DNA from: Candidatus Bealeia paramacronuclearis
GTDB lineage: Bacteria; Pseudomonadota; Alphaproteobacteria; UBA9655
Reading direction: 5' to 3'
DNA: 64,000 nt
NCBI RefSeq assembly: GCF_035607555.1
Contig: NZ_JAVHWZ010000003.1
Span: 62,001-126,000 of the forward strand
Shown: positions 47,064-55,132 of the stretch, piece by piece
Layout: each line of letters opens with the position of its first letter
Numbering within the stretch: position 1 is the stretch's first letter
Notes under the pieces: model-generated
The model's input: the letters and a program-made list of their open reading frames with translations, nothing else
Database searches by the model: none
What the model was told of the DNA's origin: nothing
Translations under genes and position numbers: made by a program

Positions 47064-49553
47064 TTAGTAAAGGCCGCCTGTCCCTGAAAAGTCCGGTTGA
47101 ACCGGCTGAGGCGTAGGCAGTGATGGTCGTAAAGATTCAACATGGTTATAAGATGCTTCTTCCTGAAACTCAAGAGGTTCAGAGGTGATAGTACCCTCAG
47201 GCGAAGTTTGCCGTTCCTCAAAGTTTTGATTTTTAAGGGCTTCAAAAATAACGGACTTATCCCCGGGTTGCGCTGGCTGTCCCGTCATTTCATTCAAACG
47301 CACAATTTTCATACCCGCAGGCATCTTAAAGGGAATGCTGGGGATGCCTTCCAAGGCATGTTTCATAAAATCAACAAAGATGGGAAGGGCCACGCGTGCA
47401 CCACCTTCCTTGTCCCCGAGAGGTTGGGGATTGTCAAACCCCACAAAGACCGCTGCGACCAAATTGGGGGTATATCCGACAGACCAAGCATCACGCTCCT
47501 CATTTGTGGTTCCGGTTTTGACCGCCAAAATTTTTCCAATCTCCTTGGCGCGTTGTGCCGATCCTGCTCGAACAGCACCCTCAAGCATAGAAGTAATTTG
47601 GTAAATACTTCTTGGATCCGCAAGAGTTTCTCCCGTATCCACCAAAAGGGGAGACTCTTGTCCCATCCATTTTTGATCTTTGCAATTGGGGCAAAGCCTT
47701 TGATCAGCCTGGTAAAGTGTTTTTCCATGACGATCTTGAATACGATCAATAAGAGACGCTTTGACCTGCCTTCCCCCATTGGCCAAAATGGCATAAGCAT
47801 TGGCAAGCTTTAAAACCGTTGTCTCCCCGGCCCCCAACGCAATAGCCAATTGAATAGGCACATTATCGATGACACCAAATTTCTCAATAATATCTTTAAC
47901 GGGTTTCATTCCAATATATTCATGAACCAATCGAATGGTCATCATGTTCAAAGATTTTTGAAGACCAATCCGCAAGGGTACAGGTCCGTAATGATGATCC
48001 GTGACATTTTTGGGCGTGTACATGCCTAAGCCCCGGCCCAAAGAAATCGCAATGGGAGAATCTGAGACGATAGTGGCGGGTGAAAATCCACGCTCCATGG
48101 CGGCCAAATAAACGAAGGTTTTAATCGCCGATCCCGGCTGACGCAGCGCTTGGGTGGCTCGATTAAATTGGCTTTCAGAAAAACTAAATCCCCCAGACAT
48201 TGCAAGAACCCGTCCCGAATGGGGATCAAGAGCGATTAAGGCGCCACTGACTTTAGGCACTTGCTCAAGTTTATAGTCGCCCGCCTGACCGCTTAAGGAA
48301 ACCAAAATAATGTCCCCAATTTGAAGGACGTCTTTGGGAGATTTAATCTCCGGCCCCACTTGATTGGGGGGAATGTGTTTGCGGGCCCATTTCAAATTGG
48401 CAAGAGGTATTTTGCCAACAGATCCATCCTTCAGTCCAATTGAAGCCTCTGTTGGTTTGAGTTCAAGGACAAGAGCGGTTTGCCATGGCGAAATACCTGC
48501 AGGATCAATAAAACTGGCAAGCTTAGGCATCCAATTTTCAGGATTCGTATCCAAAAGATCCAAATGCCCTACAGGACCTCGGAATCCGTGTCTTTGATCA
48601 TAAGAGATTAACCCCTGACGCAAAGCTTGATCCGCTATTTTTTGAAGTTTGGGATCCAGTGTTGTCCGAACGGTCAGTCCACCCTCATAAAGAGACGCCT
48701 CACCATATTGCGTCACAAGATTCCTGCGGACTTCTTCGGCAAAATAATCGGCATGAACCACATGAGCGGGATCCGATTGTCGTAATGTAATGGGCTCTTC
48801 TAAAGCCTCTTTCCCTTCTTCAGTAGTAATGACTTTTTCTTCAACCATGCGCGAAATGACCCAATCTCGCCTTGCCTTTGCTGCTGCATAATTCGTTTTG
48901 GGGCTATATCTGCTGGGGGCCTTGGGAAGTCCTGCCAAAAATGCGGCTTCTGCGGGCGTTAGCTCCTCTAAAGATTTGTTGAAATAATTAAGAGCGGCTG
49001 CCGCAACCCCATAGGAGCTATTTCCTAAGAAAATCTCATTTAAATAAATCTCAAGAATTCGGTCTTTAGAGAGCGCCTTTTCAATGCGGAACGCCAAGAT
49101 TGCCTCTTTGATTTTGCGTTCGTAAGAGGCGTGAGTTGAGATACTTGAAAGGAGAAGGTTTTTAGCCACCTGCTGTGTGATTGTGGAGGCGCCCATGGGC
49201 CGTTTGTTTGAGCCGATATTCACAAGATTAATAACAGCTGCGCGGATGATTCCTGTAAAATCAAGACCATTGTGTTCGTAGAAATTTTTATCTTCGGCGG
49301 CTAAAAATGTTTTAATCACCCGATCGGGGATAGATGTAATGGGAACAAACACGCGTTTTTGAGTTGCATATTCGGCAAAAAGCCGTCCATCGGTTGCATA
49401 AAGGCGACTGACAACGGGGGGTTCATATTGGGCAAGTTGCTCGTAATCGGGAAGGCCATTTCCATAATAATAAAGCGCGCAAAAAATAATAGCGCCTGCC
49501 GCCACGGCGCCCATAATAATCAATGTGAAAAGCCAGCCCAAAAAGCGCAACAT
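47064..49553 (-). CDS. mrcA: Penicillin-binding protein 1A
   Basis: 829 residues. After an N-terminal membrane anchor (residues 5-30) comes a transglycosylase domain (AAEDKNFYEHNGLDFTGIIR, GASTITQQVAKNLLLS, KALSKDRILEIYLNEIFLGN), then an OB-like insert and the transpeptidase domain with SxxK in RQPGSAIKTFVYLAAME, SxN in QKSLNMMTIRL and KTG in LAVKTGTTNEERDAWSVGYT. It polymerises and crosslinks peptidoglycan in the periplasm. It is encoded directly upstream of prfB. An intact PBP1A means that peptidoglycan is still made. Confidence 0.97.
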   Translation of the reverse strand: MLRFLGWLFTLIIMGAVAAGAIIFCALYYYGNGLPDYEQLAQYEPPVVSRLYATDGRLFAEYATQKRVFVPITSIPDRVIKTFLAAEDKNFYEHNGLDFTGIIRAAVINLVNIGSNKRPMGASTITQQVAKNLLLSSISTHASYERKIKEAILAFRIEKALSKDRILEIYLNEIFLGNSSYGVAAAALNYFNKSLEELTPAEAAFLAGLPKAPSRYSPKTNYAAAKARRDWVISRMVEEKVITTEEGKEALEEPITLRQSDPAHVVHADYFAEEVRRNLVTQYGEASLYEGGLTVRTTLDPKLQKIADQALRQGLISYDQRHGFRGPVGHLDLLDTNPENWMPKLASFIDPAGISPWQTALVLELKPTEASIGLKDGSVGKIPLANLKWARKHIPPNQVGPEIKSPKDVLQIGDIILVSLSGQAGDYKLEQVPKVSGALIALDPHSGRVLAMSGGFSFSESQFNRATQALRQPGSAIKTFVYLAAMERGFSPATIVSDSPIAISLGRGLGMYTPKNVTDHHYGPVPLRIGLQKSLNMMTIRLVHEYIGMKPVKDIIEKFGVIDNVPIQLAIALGAGETTVLKLANAYAILANGGRQVKASLIDRIQDRHGKTLYQADQRLCPNCKDQKWMGQESPLLVDTGETLADPRSIYQITSMLEGAVRAGSAQRAKEIGKILAVKTGTTNEERDAWSVGYTPNLVAAVFVGFDNPQPLGDKEGGARVALPIFVDFMKHALEGIPSIPFKMPAGMKIVRLNEMTGQPAQPGDKSVIFEALKNQNFEERQTSPEGTITSEPLEFQEEASYNHVESLRPSLPTPQPVQPDFSGTGGLY

Positions 49554-49685
49554 TATTTTTTAAACTCCAAAAAATCCTGATAATGATTTACCAGAGTTTA
49601 TACTAAAAAGACAATTTCATTTTAATAATCCTAAAAAGATCTTGAAACCCGTTGGCCATAAAAATTCTTGCAGAGTAGATTAAGA

Positions 49686-50877
49686 CCATTGCATAATTGA
49701 GGGATGAGGAGAGAAAGGATATACTGAGGAAAGTCCGAAAAGCAGGAGTGATCGAAAATGTCCTTTTTAAATCGTGAAGCCAGAGAGCGTTTAAAGAACA
49801 GTCAACTTATCCAAGCTTTTAGCCTTATCGACTGGGAGAGTGTAAAGCAAAATATGGGGAAACTAGGAAGATCTGGCTATGGCCCCAATGGGTACGTACC
49901 AGTCAATTTACTGAAGGCGTTGATTTTGCAGGCTTGGCATAGCTTAAGCGATGAGGGGTTGGAAGAAGCCTTGAGGGTTCGGTTGGACTTTATGGTCATC
50001 ACGGGGTTGGAAAAGGTGCCTGATCATACGACGCTCTGTCGATTTCGCAACTTGTTGATCAGTCAAAACCTTTGGGAATACCTCCTTGCAATGATCAATT
50101 ATCAACTAGAACAAAAGGGATTAAAAGTGAAAGAATCCCAAGGAGCGATTATAGATGCGACGCTTATCGAATCAGCGGCACGTCCTCGGAAAGAAATGGA
50201 GGGGATGGCTGTTGATCGTGAAGAAGACAAGGAATATGCTGTTGAAGAGCAGGTAACCCTTTCCAAAGATCCAGATGCCACATGGCTTAAGAAGGGGAAA
50301 CGGAGCTATTTTGGGTACAAAGGCTTTATGGTCATTGACCAGGAGGACGGATATATTGATCAGGTTCACGTGACGCCTGCGCATGTCTCTGAAGTGAGAG
50401 AGTTGGAAGAGGTTGTGAAGAAGCGTCGAGATAAGAGGCTTTATGGAGACAAAGGGTATGCTTCCCAAGGAAACAAAGACTTGCTGAGGTCTAAGGGGAT
50501 TAAGAACGGGTTGATGGAGAAAGCGAAAAGAAATAAGCCCTTAACCCATTGGCAAAAAGTATTTAACCGGATGATTTCGAAGATTCGATATAGGGTGGAA
50601 CAAGGATTTGGAACCTTAAAACGAAAATTCAAATTCACGAGAGCATCCTATTTTACAACACCCAAAGTTCAAGGACAAATGGCCCTAAAAGCCATAGCCT
50701 TTAACCTCTTAAAGGCCACAAATAAGGTTGCTTATGGATAAATCAGGCGAGTTAAGTGAGTATTTGAGCAAAAAAAGAACAAAGAGACGAAGAAAAAATA
50801 TCATCCCCCTCAATTTAAAAAACTCAAAAATTAGCTTTTCAGGACCTCAGTTGGAATTTTTATTAATTATGCAATGG
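49686..50877 (+). mobile_element. IS5-family insertion sequence, about 1.19 kb
   Basis: The ends CCATTGCATAATT (49686) and AATTATGCAATGG (to 50877) are perfect 13-bp inverted repeats around one transposase gene. I see no convincing target duplication; flanking AT-rich bases only partly agree. It lies between the PBP1A gene and a MazG-like/GNAT gene and does not visibly break a gene. Confidence 0.82.
49758..50741 (+). CDS. IS5-family transposase
   Basis: 327 residues, intact. The N-terminal half has PVNLLKALILQAWHSLSDEG and DHTTLCRFRNLL. The catalytic triad is readable: D in GAIIDATLIESAARP, D in RLYGDKGYASQGNKD and E in YRVEQGFGTLKRKFKFTR. GGAGTGATC precedes the ATG. It would mobilise its own element by DDE chemistry. 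Confidence 0.93.
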   Translation: MSFLNREARERLKNSQLIQAFSLIDWESVKQNMGKLGRSGYGPNGYVPVNLLKALILQAWHSLSDEGLEEALRVRLDFMVITGLEKVPDHTTLCRFRNLLISQNLWEYLLAMINYQLEQKGLKVKESQGAIIDATLIESAARPRKEMEGMAVDREEDKEYAVEEQVTLSKDPDATWLKKGKRSYFGYKGFMVIDQEDGYIDQVHVTPAHVSEVRELEEVVKKRRDKRLYGDKGYASQGNKDLLRSKGIKNGLMEKAKRNKPLTHWQKVFNRMISKIRYRVEQGFGTLKRKFKFTRASYFTTPKVQGQMALKAIAFNLLKATNKVAYG

Positions 50878-50950
50878 CCTTAGATTGACTATTTTCACAA
50901 AAAGGACCATCACTTTCATTAATCATAAAATTCATTTGGGTTGTTGAGTT

Positions 50951-51778
50951 ATGGCTAAATTTCGATTTGAAAAGATTGTGCGTGACAAAGTTCCTCAGAT
51001 TTTAGAAGTGCAAGGCATTCACTTTGTCCAAAAGGAATTATCTGCCCCAGAGAAAATCAAGGCGCTTAAAGACAAACTTCTTGAAGAATCGCAGGAAGTC
51101 CATGAGGCTTCTTCTCCTCAAGATCTTCTCGAGGAAATTGCGGATGTTGCGGAAGTTTTGGATGCAATTTTAGCCCAGTCGCAAATCACATGGGAGGAAG
51201 TAAACCTTGCTCGCACCAAGAAAAATGAAAAGAGCGGTGCTTTTCAAAAAAGTGTTTATATTAAAACCGTTGAGGCGGAAGACGGGCATCCGTTGGAGAG
51301 CTTTCATTATGAATCCCCCCTCAAATACCCCCGTCTTCACTCTTCAGAAAAAGACGGAATTGAAATCATGCTTCACGAGAATTCATTTACCCCTCTTGAT
51401 GAGGAGATTTTAAAGCGTCTTCGTGATTTTAATGCTCCTTATTTTGGGTCTGAAAAAGCTCAAAATTTCACCCTTGCTGCACACGAAAACGATGTTCTTA
51501 TTGGAGGCGCTTCGGGATTTATCAAGCAAGAGAGTTGCTTTTTAAATGTTGTTTTCGTCGATGACTCTCATCGTAAAAAAGGACAGGGGCAAGCGTTCAT
51601 GAAAATCCTTGAGGATTTTGCAAAATCCAAAGGATGCACAAAACTTGACCTTGAAACTTTTGAATTCCAAGCCCCAGCATTTTATGAAAAGATTGGTTTT
51701 CGCGTACTCACAACCACCAAAAATTGGCTGAGAGGACAAACCATCTATTTGATGCGAAAAAATTTAAAGGATATATAA
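50951..51778 (+). CDS. MazG-like (COG4997) NTP pyrophosphohydrolase fused to GNAT acetyltransferase
   Basis: 275 residues, two domains. Residues 1-105 match the all-alpha NTP pyrophosphatase style: FEKIVRDKVPQILEVQGIHF, KLLEESQEVHEASS and EEIADVAEVLDAILAQSQ carry the acidic metal-binding pattern (EExxE...ExxD). Residues 150-275 form a GNAT domain with VVFVDDSHRKKGQGQAFMKI (acetyl-CoA loop) and FEFQAPAFYEKIGFRVL. The first domain would cleave noncanonical NTPs; the second would acetylate an unknown small molecule or protein. The fusion is unusual. A small exported protein gene follows after 3 bp. Confidence 0.8.
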   Translation: MAKFRFEKIVRDKVPQILEVQGIHFVQKELSAPEKIKALKDKLLEESQEVHEASSPQDLLEEIADVAEVLDAILAQSQITWEEVNLARTKKNEKSGAFQKSVYIKTVEAEDGHPLESFHYESPLKYPRLHSSEKDGIEIMLHENSFTPLDEEILKRLRDFNAPYFGSEKAQNFTLAAHENDVLIGGASGFIKQESCFLNVVFVDDSHRKKGQGQAFMKILEDFAKSKGCTKLDLETFEFQAPAFYEKIGFRVLTTTKNWLRGQTIYLMRKNLKDI

Positions 51779-51781
51779 ATT

Positions 51782-52207
51782 ATGAAAAAAGATACTCTTT
51801 TATTCTCAATTCTGATGCTTTCTTGTGTCGCACCACTTCAGGCAAACCCTGGGTTCAATTGCCCCAAAGCAGAGACAATTTCTTGCAAAATTTTTGATCA
51901 AGATCCCAAAAGCTTTGTCTGCACATCAGAATCTGTGAATGTGGGGGAAGGGACTAAAGTTTTAGGAAGTCTTCCTTTTTATGGGCCACCCGTGGATATA
52001 ATTCCGGGATTTGATTTTGCAAAAGCGCAGTGGGAGCTTGTTTTGGGCGAATACAGCTATGGTTTTCCAGATTGTGTTTATCAAGATAAAATCACAAAAA
52101 CTCAGATGAATTTCATTTATCGCCCCGAAGATTTAAAACTTCTAACCCCCCTTGAGAATTGTAAATTTCAAGACGTGGGAAAAGCCCCACATATTGTGTG
52201 TGAGTGA
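51782..52207 (+). CDS. Small exported cysteine-containing protein
   Basis: 141 residues; no family recognised. MKKDTLLFSILMLSCVAPLQ is a signal peptide with likely cleavage after QANP or LQA. The mature part contains six cysteines (NCPKAETISCKIF, FVCTSES, FPDCVYQ, LENCKFQ, IVCE), which may form disulfides in the periplasm or outside. It begins 3 bp after the MazG-like/GNAT gene and its end overlaps the presumed start of the glycosylase gene, so the three may be one transcript. Confidence 0.78.
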   Translation: MKKDTLLFSILMLSCVAPLQANPGFNCPKAETISCKIFDQDPKSFVCTSESVNVGEGTKVLGSLPFYGPPVDIIPGFDFAKAQWELVLGEYSYGFPDCVYQDKITKTQMNFIYRPEDLKLLTPLENCKFQDVGKAPHIVCE

Positions 52208-52721
52208 TTTGAATCTCCCTCGCTTGAATCGCGCATATTTTGAAAACCCAACCCTTGAGGTTGCCCAAGACCTCATTGGAAAGGTCATGATCTTTGGCGA
52301 ACACCAAGGCATCATCACGGAAACGGAAGCCTACATTGGACAAGATGATCCGGCCTGCCATGCAGTCCGTGGAATAACGCCACGAAATGCCGTGATGTTT
52401 GGCCCCCCTGGGGTGAGCTATGTTTATTTCATCTATGGAATGTACCATTGCCTTAATTTCGTAACAGAAAAGGAAGGCTTCCCTGCTGCTGTTCTCATTC
52501 GGGGATTAAAAATGAAGGATTCAAATATGCACTATGATGGCCCGGGAAAACTCTGTCGCACCTTAAATTTAACCCGAGAACATAATGGATTGGATCTCAC
52601 CCTTCACCCCACTTTTGGCGTTTATGAGGGAGGCCTCACAATTCCATTTCGAGCAACCCCTCGCATCGGCATCAAACAAGGCACCGACAAACTTTGGCGA
52701 TTTATAGCCGAAAGGTTTTAA
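52200..52721 (+). CDS. 3-methyladenine DNA glycosylase (AAG/MPG family)
   Basis: 173 residues from the GTG at 52200 (an upstream TTG at 52152 is possible). Family motifs are LEVAQDLIGKVMIF, the catalytic-glutamate segment IITETEAYIGQDDPACHAVR, and GVSYVYFIYGMYHCLNFVTE. The enzyme removes alkylated or deaminated purines such as 3-methyladenine and hypoxanthine to begin base excision repair. It overlaps the exported-protein gene by 8 bp. Confidence 0.93.
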   Translation: MSDLNLPRLNRAYFENPTLEVAQDLIGKVMIFGEHQGIITETEAYIGQDDPACHAVRGITPRNAVMFGPPGVSYVYFIYGMYHCLNFVTEKEGFPAAVLIRGLKMKDSNMHYDGPGKLCRTLNLTREHNGLDLTLHPTFGVYEGGLTIPFRATPRIGIKQGTDKLWRFIAERF

Positions 52722-52887
52722 TTTTTGGGAAGCAGGGGACGTAAATGCAGAAACTCTTCAACAGTTAACGTAAAACCCTCCTTAAAAAGCATAAATCACC
52801 ACGTCCTCTGATTCGTGACGGTCCATATATTTTGGTCAGGAATCGTTTTTCGGTCGATAAAATGACAGGTATCTGGCTTTTAGAACG

Positions 52888-52923
52888 TGAACACTCCACG
52901 GGGATTGCCTCATGGAGTGTTCA
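52888..52923. terminator. Strong hairpin between convergent genes
   Basis: TGAACACTCCA (52888-52898) and TGGAGTGTTCA (52913-52923) form a perfect 11-bp stem with a 14-base loop. It lies 15 bp past the stop of the minus-strand gene at 52939 and about 170 bp after the glycosylase gene. No T-run follows, so termination is only probable. The surrounding 52774-52943 is also an open plus-strand frame without a clear start (includes LIRDGPYILVRNRFSVDK), possibly a gene remnant. Confidence 0.5.
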
Positions 52924-52938
52924 TATAACGCAAATAGA

Positions 52939-53358
52939 TTAGACTACTGCGAAAGGGTCTACTTCCCATCCAAGCATACTCAGAGCCTCATCTATGCCTT
53001 TTTGAGTGATTTCGCCATTGGAGGCTTTCATTCCAACAAGATTTTTGCTTATAATTTTATGCAACTCATTATACTTATTGTTTTCGTTCAACCAGTCTTC
53101 CAGCGCTTTTTCATTTGTTTTAATGTTTTCTTTCAGTAGGTTGGAATTATCGAGATACATTTCTAGGGCGTCTTTCCTTAATTCCACAGTCTCAAATTTT
53201 ATTTCATCCTTACGAATTTTTTCAATTGTTGCATCCACCTTTTCCAACTGCCCTTGAAGAGTTTTTATTTTTTTACCGATTACAGAATTTTTCTTTATTT
53301 CGGCCAATAAGTGTTCAGCCTGATCAAAAACATTTTCTTCAATAGAGCGTGTCATCAA
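52939..53358 (-). CDS. Small coiled-coil protein of unknown function
   Basis: 139 residues, no signal peptide, no recognised family. Residues about 15-110 are a continuous charged helical stretch (LQGQLEKVDATIEKIRKDEI and so on), likely a coiled coil. The C-terminal 35 residues (GEITQKGIDEALSMLGWEVD) look like a separate small helical unit. It lies just downstream of an IS200 remnant, in an accessory region, so it may have been acquired. No good Shine-Dalgarno is seen. Confidence 0.55.
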   Translation of the reverse strand: MMTRSIEENVFDQAEHLLAEIKKNSVIGKKIKTLQGQLEKVDATIEKIRKDEIKFETVELRKDALEMYLDNSNLLKENIKTNEKALEDWLNENNKYNELHKIISKNLVGMKASNGEITQKGIDEALSMLGWEVDPFAVV

Positions 53359-53361
53359 CTA

Positions 53362-53620
53362 CTACCGACTAAAGCCGGTATTTTGGTAAACGCTTGCAAA
53401 GAAGAACAACGCGTAAACGCTAGAATTCTGAAATTCTAAAGTCATCTTTTTGTGATGTTCTTCTTGCTGCTCTAAATATTTTTGAACATCCTCTGCATTC
53501 ACGTTGCCAACAGTCACTGCAAAATATCCTCTTGCCCACAAATGTTGACCCCAATACTTTTTTCTCAGATGTTCGAACTCTTGCAAGAGTTTCCGGCTGC
53601 TTTTTCCTTTAAAATATTTT
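53362..53620 (-). pseudogene. IS200/IS605-family TnpA remnant (C-terminal part)
   Basis: The frame is recognisable from KYFKGKSSRKLLQEFEHLRK and continues KYWGQHLWARGYFAVTVGNV and the catalytic-tyrosine helix VQKYLEQQEEHHKK. The N-terminal half with the HUH histidines is missing; a stop codon precedes the homologous part. The bases TACCGACTAAAGCCGGTA near 53361-53380 form a small hairpin like the subterminal hairpins of this family. It is a decayed insertion sequence. Confidence 0.8.
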
Positions 53621-53639
53621 TATTCCAGTTTTTCATGCC

Positions 53640-54098
53640 TCACCACCTGTCTGAAATTGAATGTGAGTTGAAGTATTCCTCAACCCTGCGTCTTGTAGCA
53701 GGAGAAAGATCGGGGGGTAAATTATTCAGAGAAAACCATTTGATTTCATCAATTTCAGGAGATGAAACAGGGACCTGATCAAAATCTTCACAGATATAAA
53801 GCGCCACATAATCATGGCGTCCTGCATAAGGATTATAATAAAATCCAAAAAGAGTGAGAGGTCCTTTAGGGCGGATTCCCCCCTCTTCATAAAGTTCGCG
53901 ACAGGCCGCCTGATGCGGTGTTTCGTGAGGATCCACACCGCCCCCAATACAATGCCAATCCGGCGCATAAGTATGATGTACCAAAAGAATGTAATCCTCT
54001 TTTTTAACCAAAATACGCACGCCAATGGTGGTTTTTTGAAAAAGGCTCAAGATGAAATTTTTGCAGCCATGGAGAAAGTTCATTTTTGAAAAATTCAC
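53640..54098 (-). CDS. NUDIX hydrolase
   Basis: About 152 residues. The Nudix box GGGVDPHETPHQAACRELYE with EGG following fits Gx5Ex7REUxEExGU. Such enzymes cleave nucleoside diphosphates linked to another group; the substrate is not predictable. A hydrophobic N-terminal stretch is short and not a clear signal. It overlaps the upstream cupin gene by 4 bp, so the two are coupled. Confidence 0.92.
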   Translation of the reverse strand: MNFSKMNFLHGCKNFILSLFQKTTIGVRILVKKEDYILLVHHTYAPDWHCIGGGVDPHETPHQAACRELYEEGGIRPKGPLTLFGFYYNPYAGRHDYVALYICEDFDQVPVSSPEIDEIKWFSLNNLPPDLSPATRRRVEEYFNSHSISDRW

Positions 54099-54448
54099 GA
54101 CCCCTTAAATTCAATAACCATCACTTCAATTGGCTCATTGGATTCGTTAATATCGCCATGGAGTTCGCCTTGAGGATCAGCTTCAAGCCAATAGGCTTTG
54201 CTTGTTTCAAAGGTGAGATCTGATGTGCGTCCACCTTCTTCAATCTTTTTCAAAGTTCCGCCTTTAAGCCCCACAACAACGCGAGGCTGCTCGTGGCGGT
54301 GCATTTTAAGAGGCTGATTTGGCATAATTATGGTTTTCCAAACTTTGACTTTTTCATTTTCAAATTGAAGCTCACGATGTGTTTTGGGGATTTCACCGCA
54401 CAACGAAAAGCTAAACATAAAACAAACACATAGCGTCAAAAATTTCAT
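54095..54448 (-). CDS. Exported cupin-fold protein
   Basis: 117 residues. The first 17 residues (MKFLTLCVCFMFSFSLC) form a signal peptide, and Cys17 could make it a lipoprotein although the lipobox is imperfect. The cupin motif is MHRHEQPRVVVGLKGGTLKK with two histidines, and a second strand region follows (EPIEVMVIEF). Metal binding is likely, function unknown. Shine-Dalgarno AAGGAGG precedes the ATG. It is divergent from the small exported protein at 54597. Confidence 0.8.
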   Translation of the reverse strand: MKFLTLCVCFMFSFSLCGEIPKTHRELQFENEKVKVWKTIIMPNQPLKMHRHEQPRVVVGLKGGTLKKIEEGGRTSDLTFETSKAYWLEADPQGELHGDINESNEPIEVMVIEFKGS

Positions 54449-54509
54449 AAAAATTCCTCCTTTTGTATAAGTTGAGAACGATAATCACATTTGGCACATA
54501 AGACAAGTT

Positions 54510-54542
54510 TTGACTTGCTATGGGGGGCGGGGGGGGTATGAT
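54510..54542 (+). promoter_or_regulatory. Promoter with G-rich spacer (candidate phase-variable)
   Basis: A -10 box TATGAT (54537-54542) is preceded by TTGCTA (54515-54520, 16-bp spacer) or TTGACT (54510-54515, 21-bp spacer). Nearly all of the spacer is G6-C-G8 (54522-54536). Slippage in the G8 run would change spacer length and promoter strength. It drives the small exported protein at 54597. Confidence 0.5.
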
Positions 54543-54596
54543 AGATTTACTATAAGTAAATAAAGAAAAATAACAATAAACAAGGGATCAAAAAAC

Positions 54597-55013
54597 ATGA
54601 AAATAGGATTGTCTTTAATAGCGTTTGCCACATTGGCAGGTCTTTCGATGAATTGTGAAGCTACAACGCACAAGGTTAAACTGACTCTTGATAATCAAAT
54701 TCCGCGTGATTCAATAACCGCTGATTTTACGTTCGTCTTTATGGGGAAAGACCTACCGGTCATGCGCCTCGGATTTAAAGCAGATCAAGGGCAACAGGTT
54801 CAGGAAGGAATAGAATTTCACGATGACGTAGAATATAAGCTTAATATTGTCTTTAACCCCGCAAGTAATGAGATTACACCTAATGTTGTGAAATGTGCAA
54901 CTCCCAAACAAACTATAAAAGTGACCCCCAAAACTCAAGCCTTGTTAATCACCCTTAAAAACGAGTACAATCGGTACTCGTGCTCGTTCATTACTGACCC
55001 CCCTCAGGAATAA
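54597..55013 (+). CDS. Small exported protein of unknown function
   Basis: 138 residues. MKIGLSLIAFATLAGLSMNC is a signal peptide; the cleavage site is probably after CEA. The mature part is predicted beta-rich (THKVKLTLDNQIPRDSITAD, YKLNIVFNPASNEITPNVVK) with two further cysteines that may pair, suggesting a small beta-sandwich. No family recognised. It has its own promoter with a G-tract spacer and its own terminator, so it is an independent unit. Confidence 0.78.
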   Translation: MKIGLSLIAFATLAGLSMNCEATTHKVKLTLDNQIPRDSITADFTFVFMGKDLPVMRLGFKADQGQQVQEGIEFHDDVEYKLNIVFNPASNEITPNVVKCATPKQTIKVTPKTQALLITLKNEYNRYSCSFITDPPQE

Positions 55014-55025
55014 CCCCGTTTCATA

Positions 55026-55069
55026 AATCCAGATCGCAAGGCTAGGATACTGCCTTTGCGATCTGGATT
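55026..55069 (+). terminator. Terminator hairpin after the small exported protein
   Basis: AATCCAGATCGCAA (from 55026) pairs with TTGCGATCTGGATT (to 55069), with a further GGC/GCC pairing near the loop. It begins 12 bp after the stop codon. The trailing sequence GTTGATTTTAT is moderately T-rich. Confidence 0.75.
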
Positions 55070-55132
55070 GTTGATTTTATCCCACTCATTTTTTTCTTGT
55101 CGCGCTCTTCCTAACGTGGTTCAACAGAGATT

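Noticed and set aside
49676-50890. Target-site duplication for the IS5-family element
   Set aside because: The flanks (AAGA left, CCTTAG right) are not direct repeats; any agreement depends on moving the element ends.
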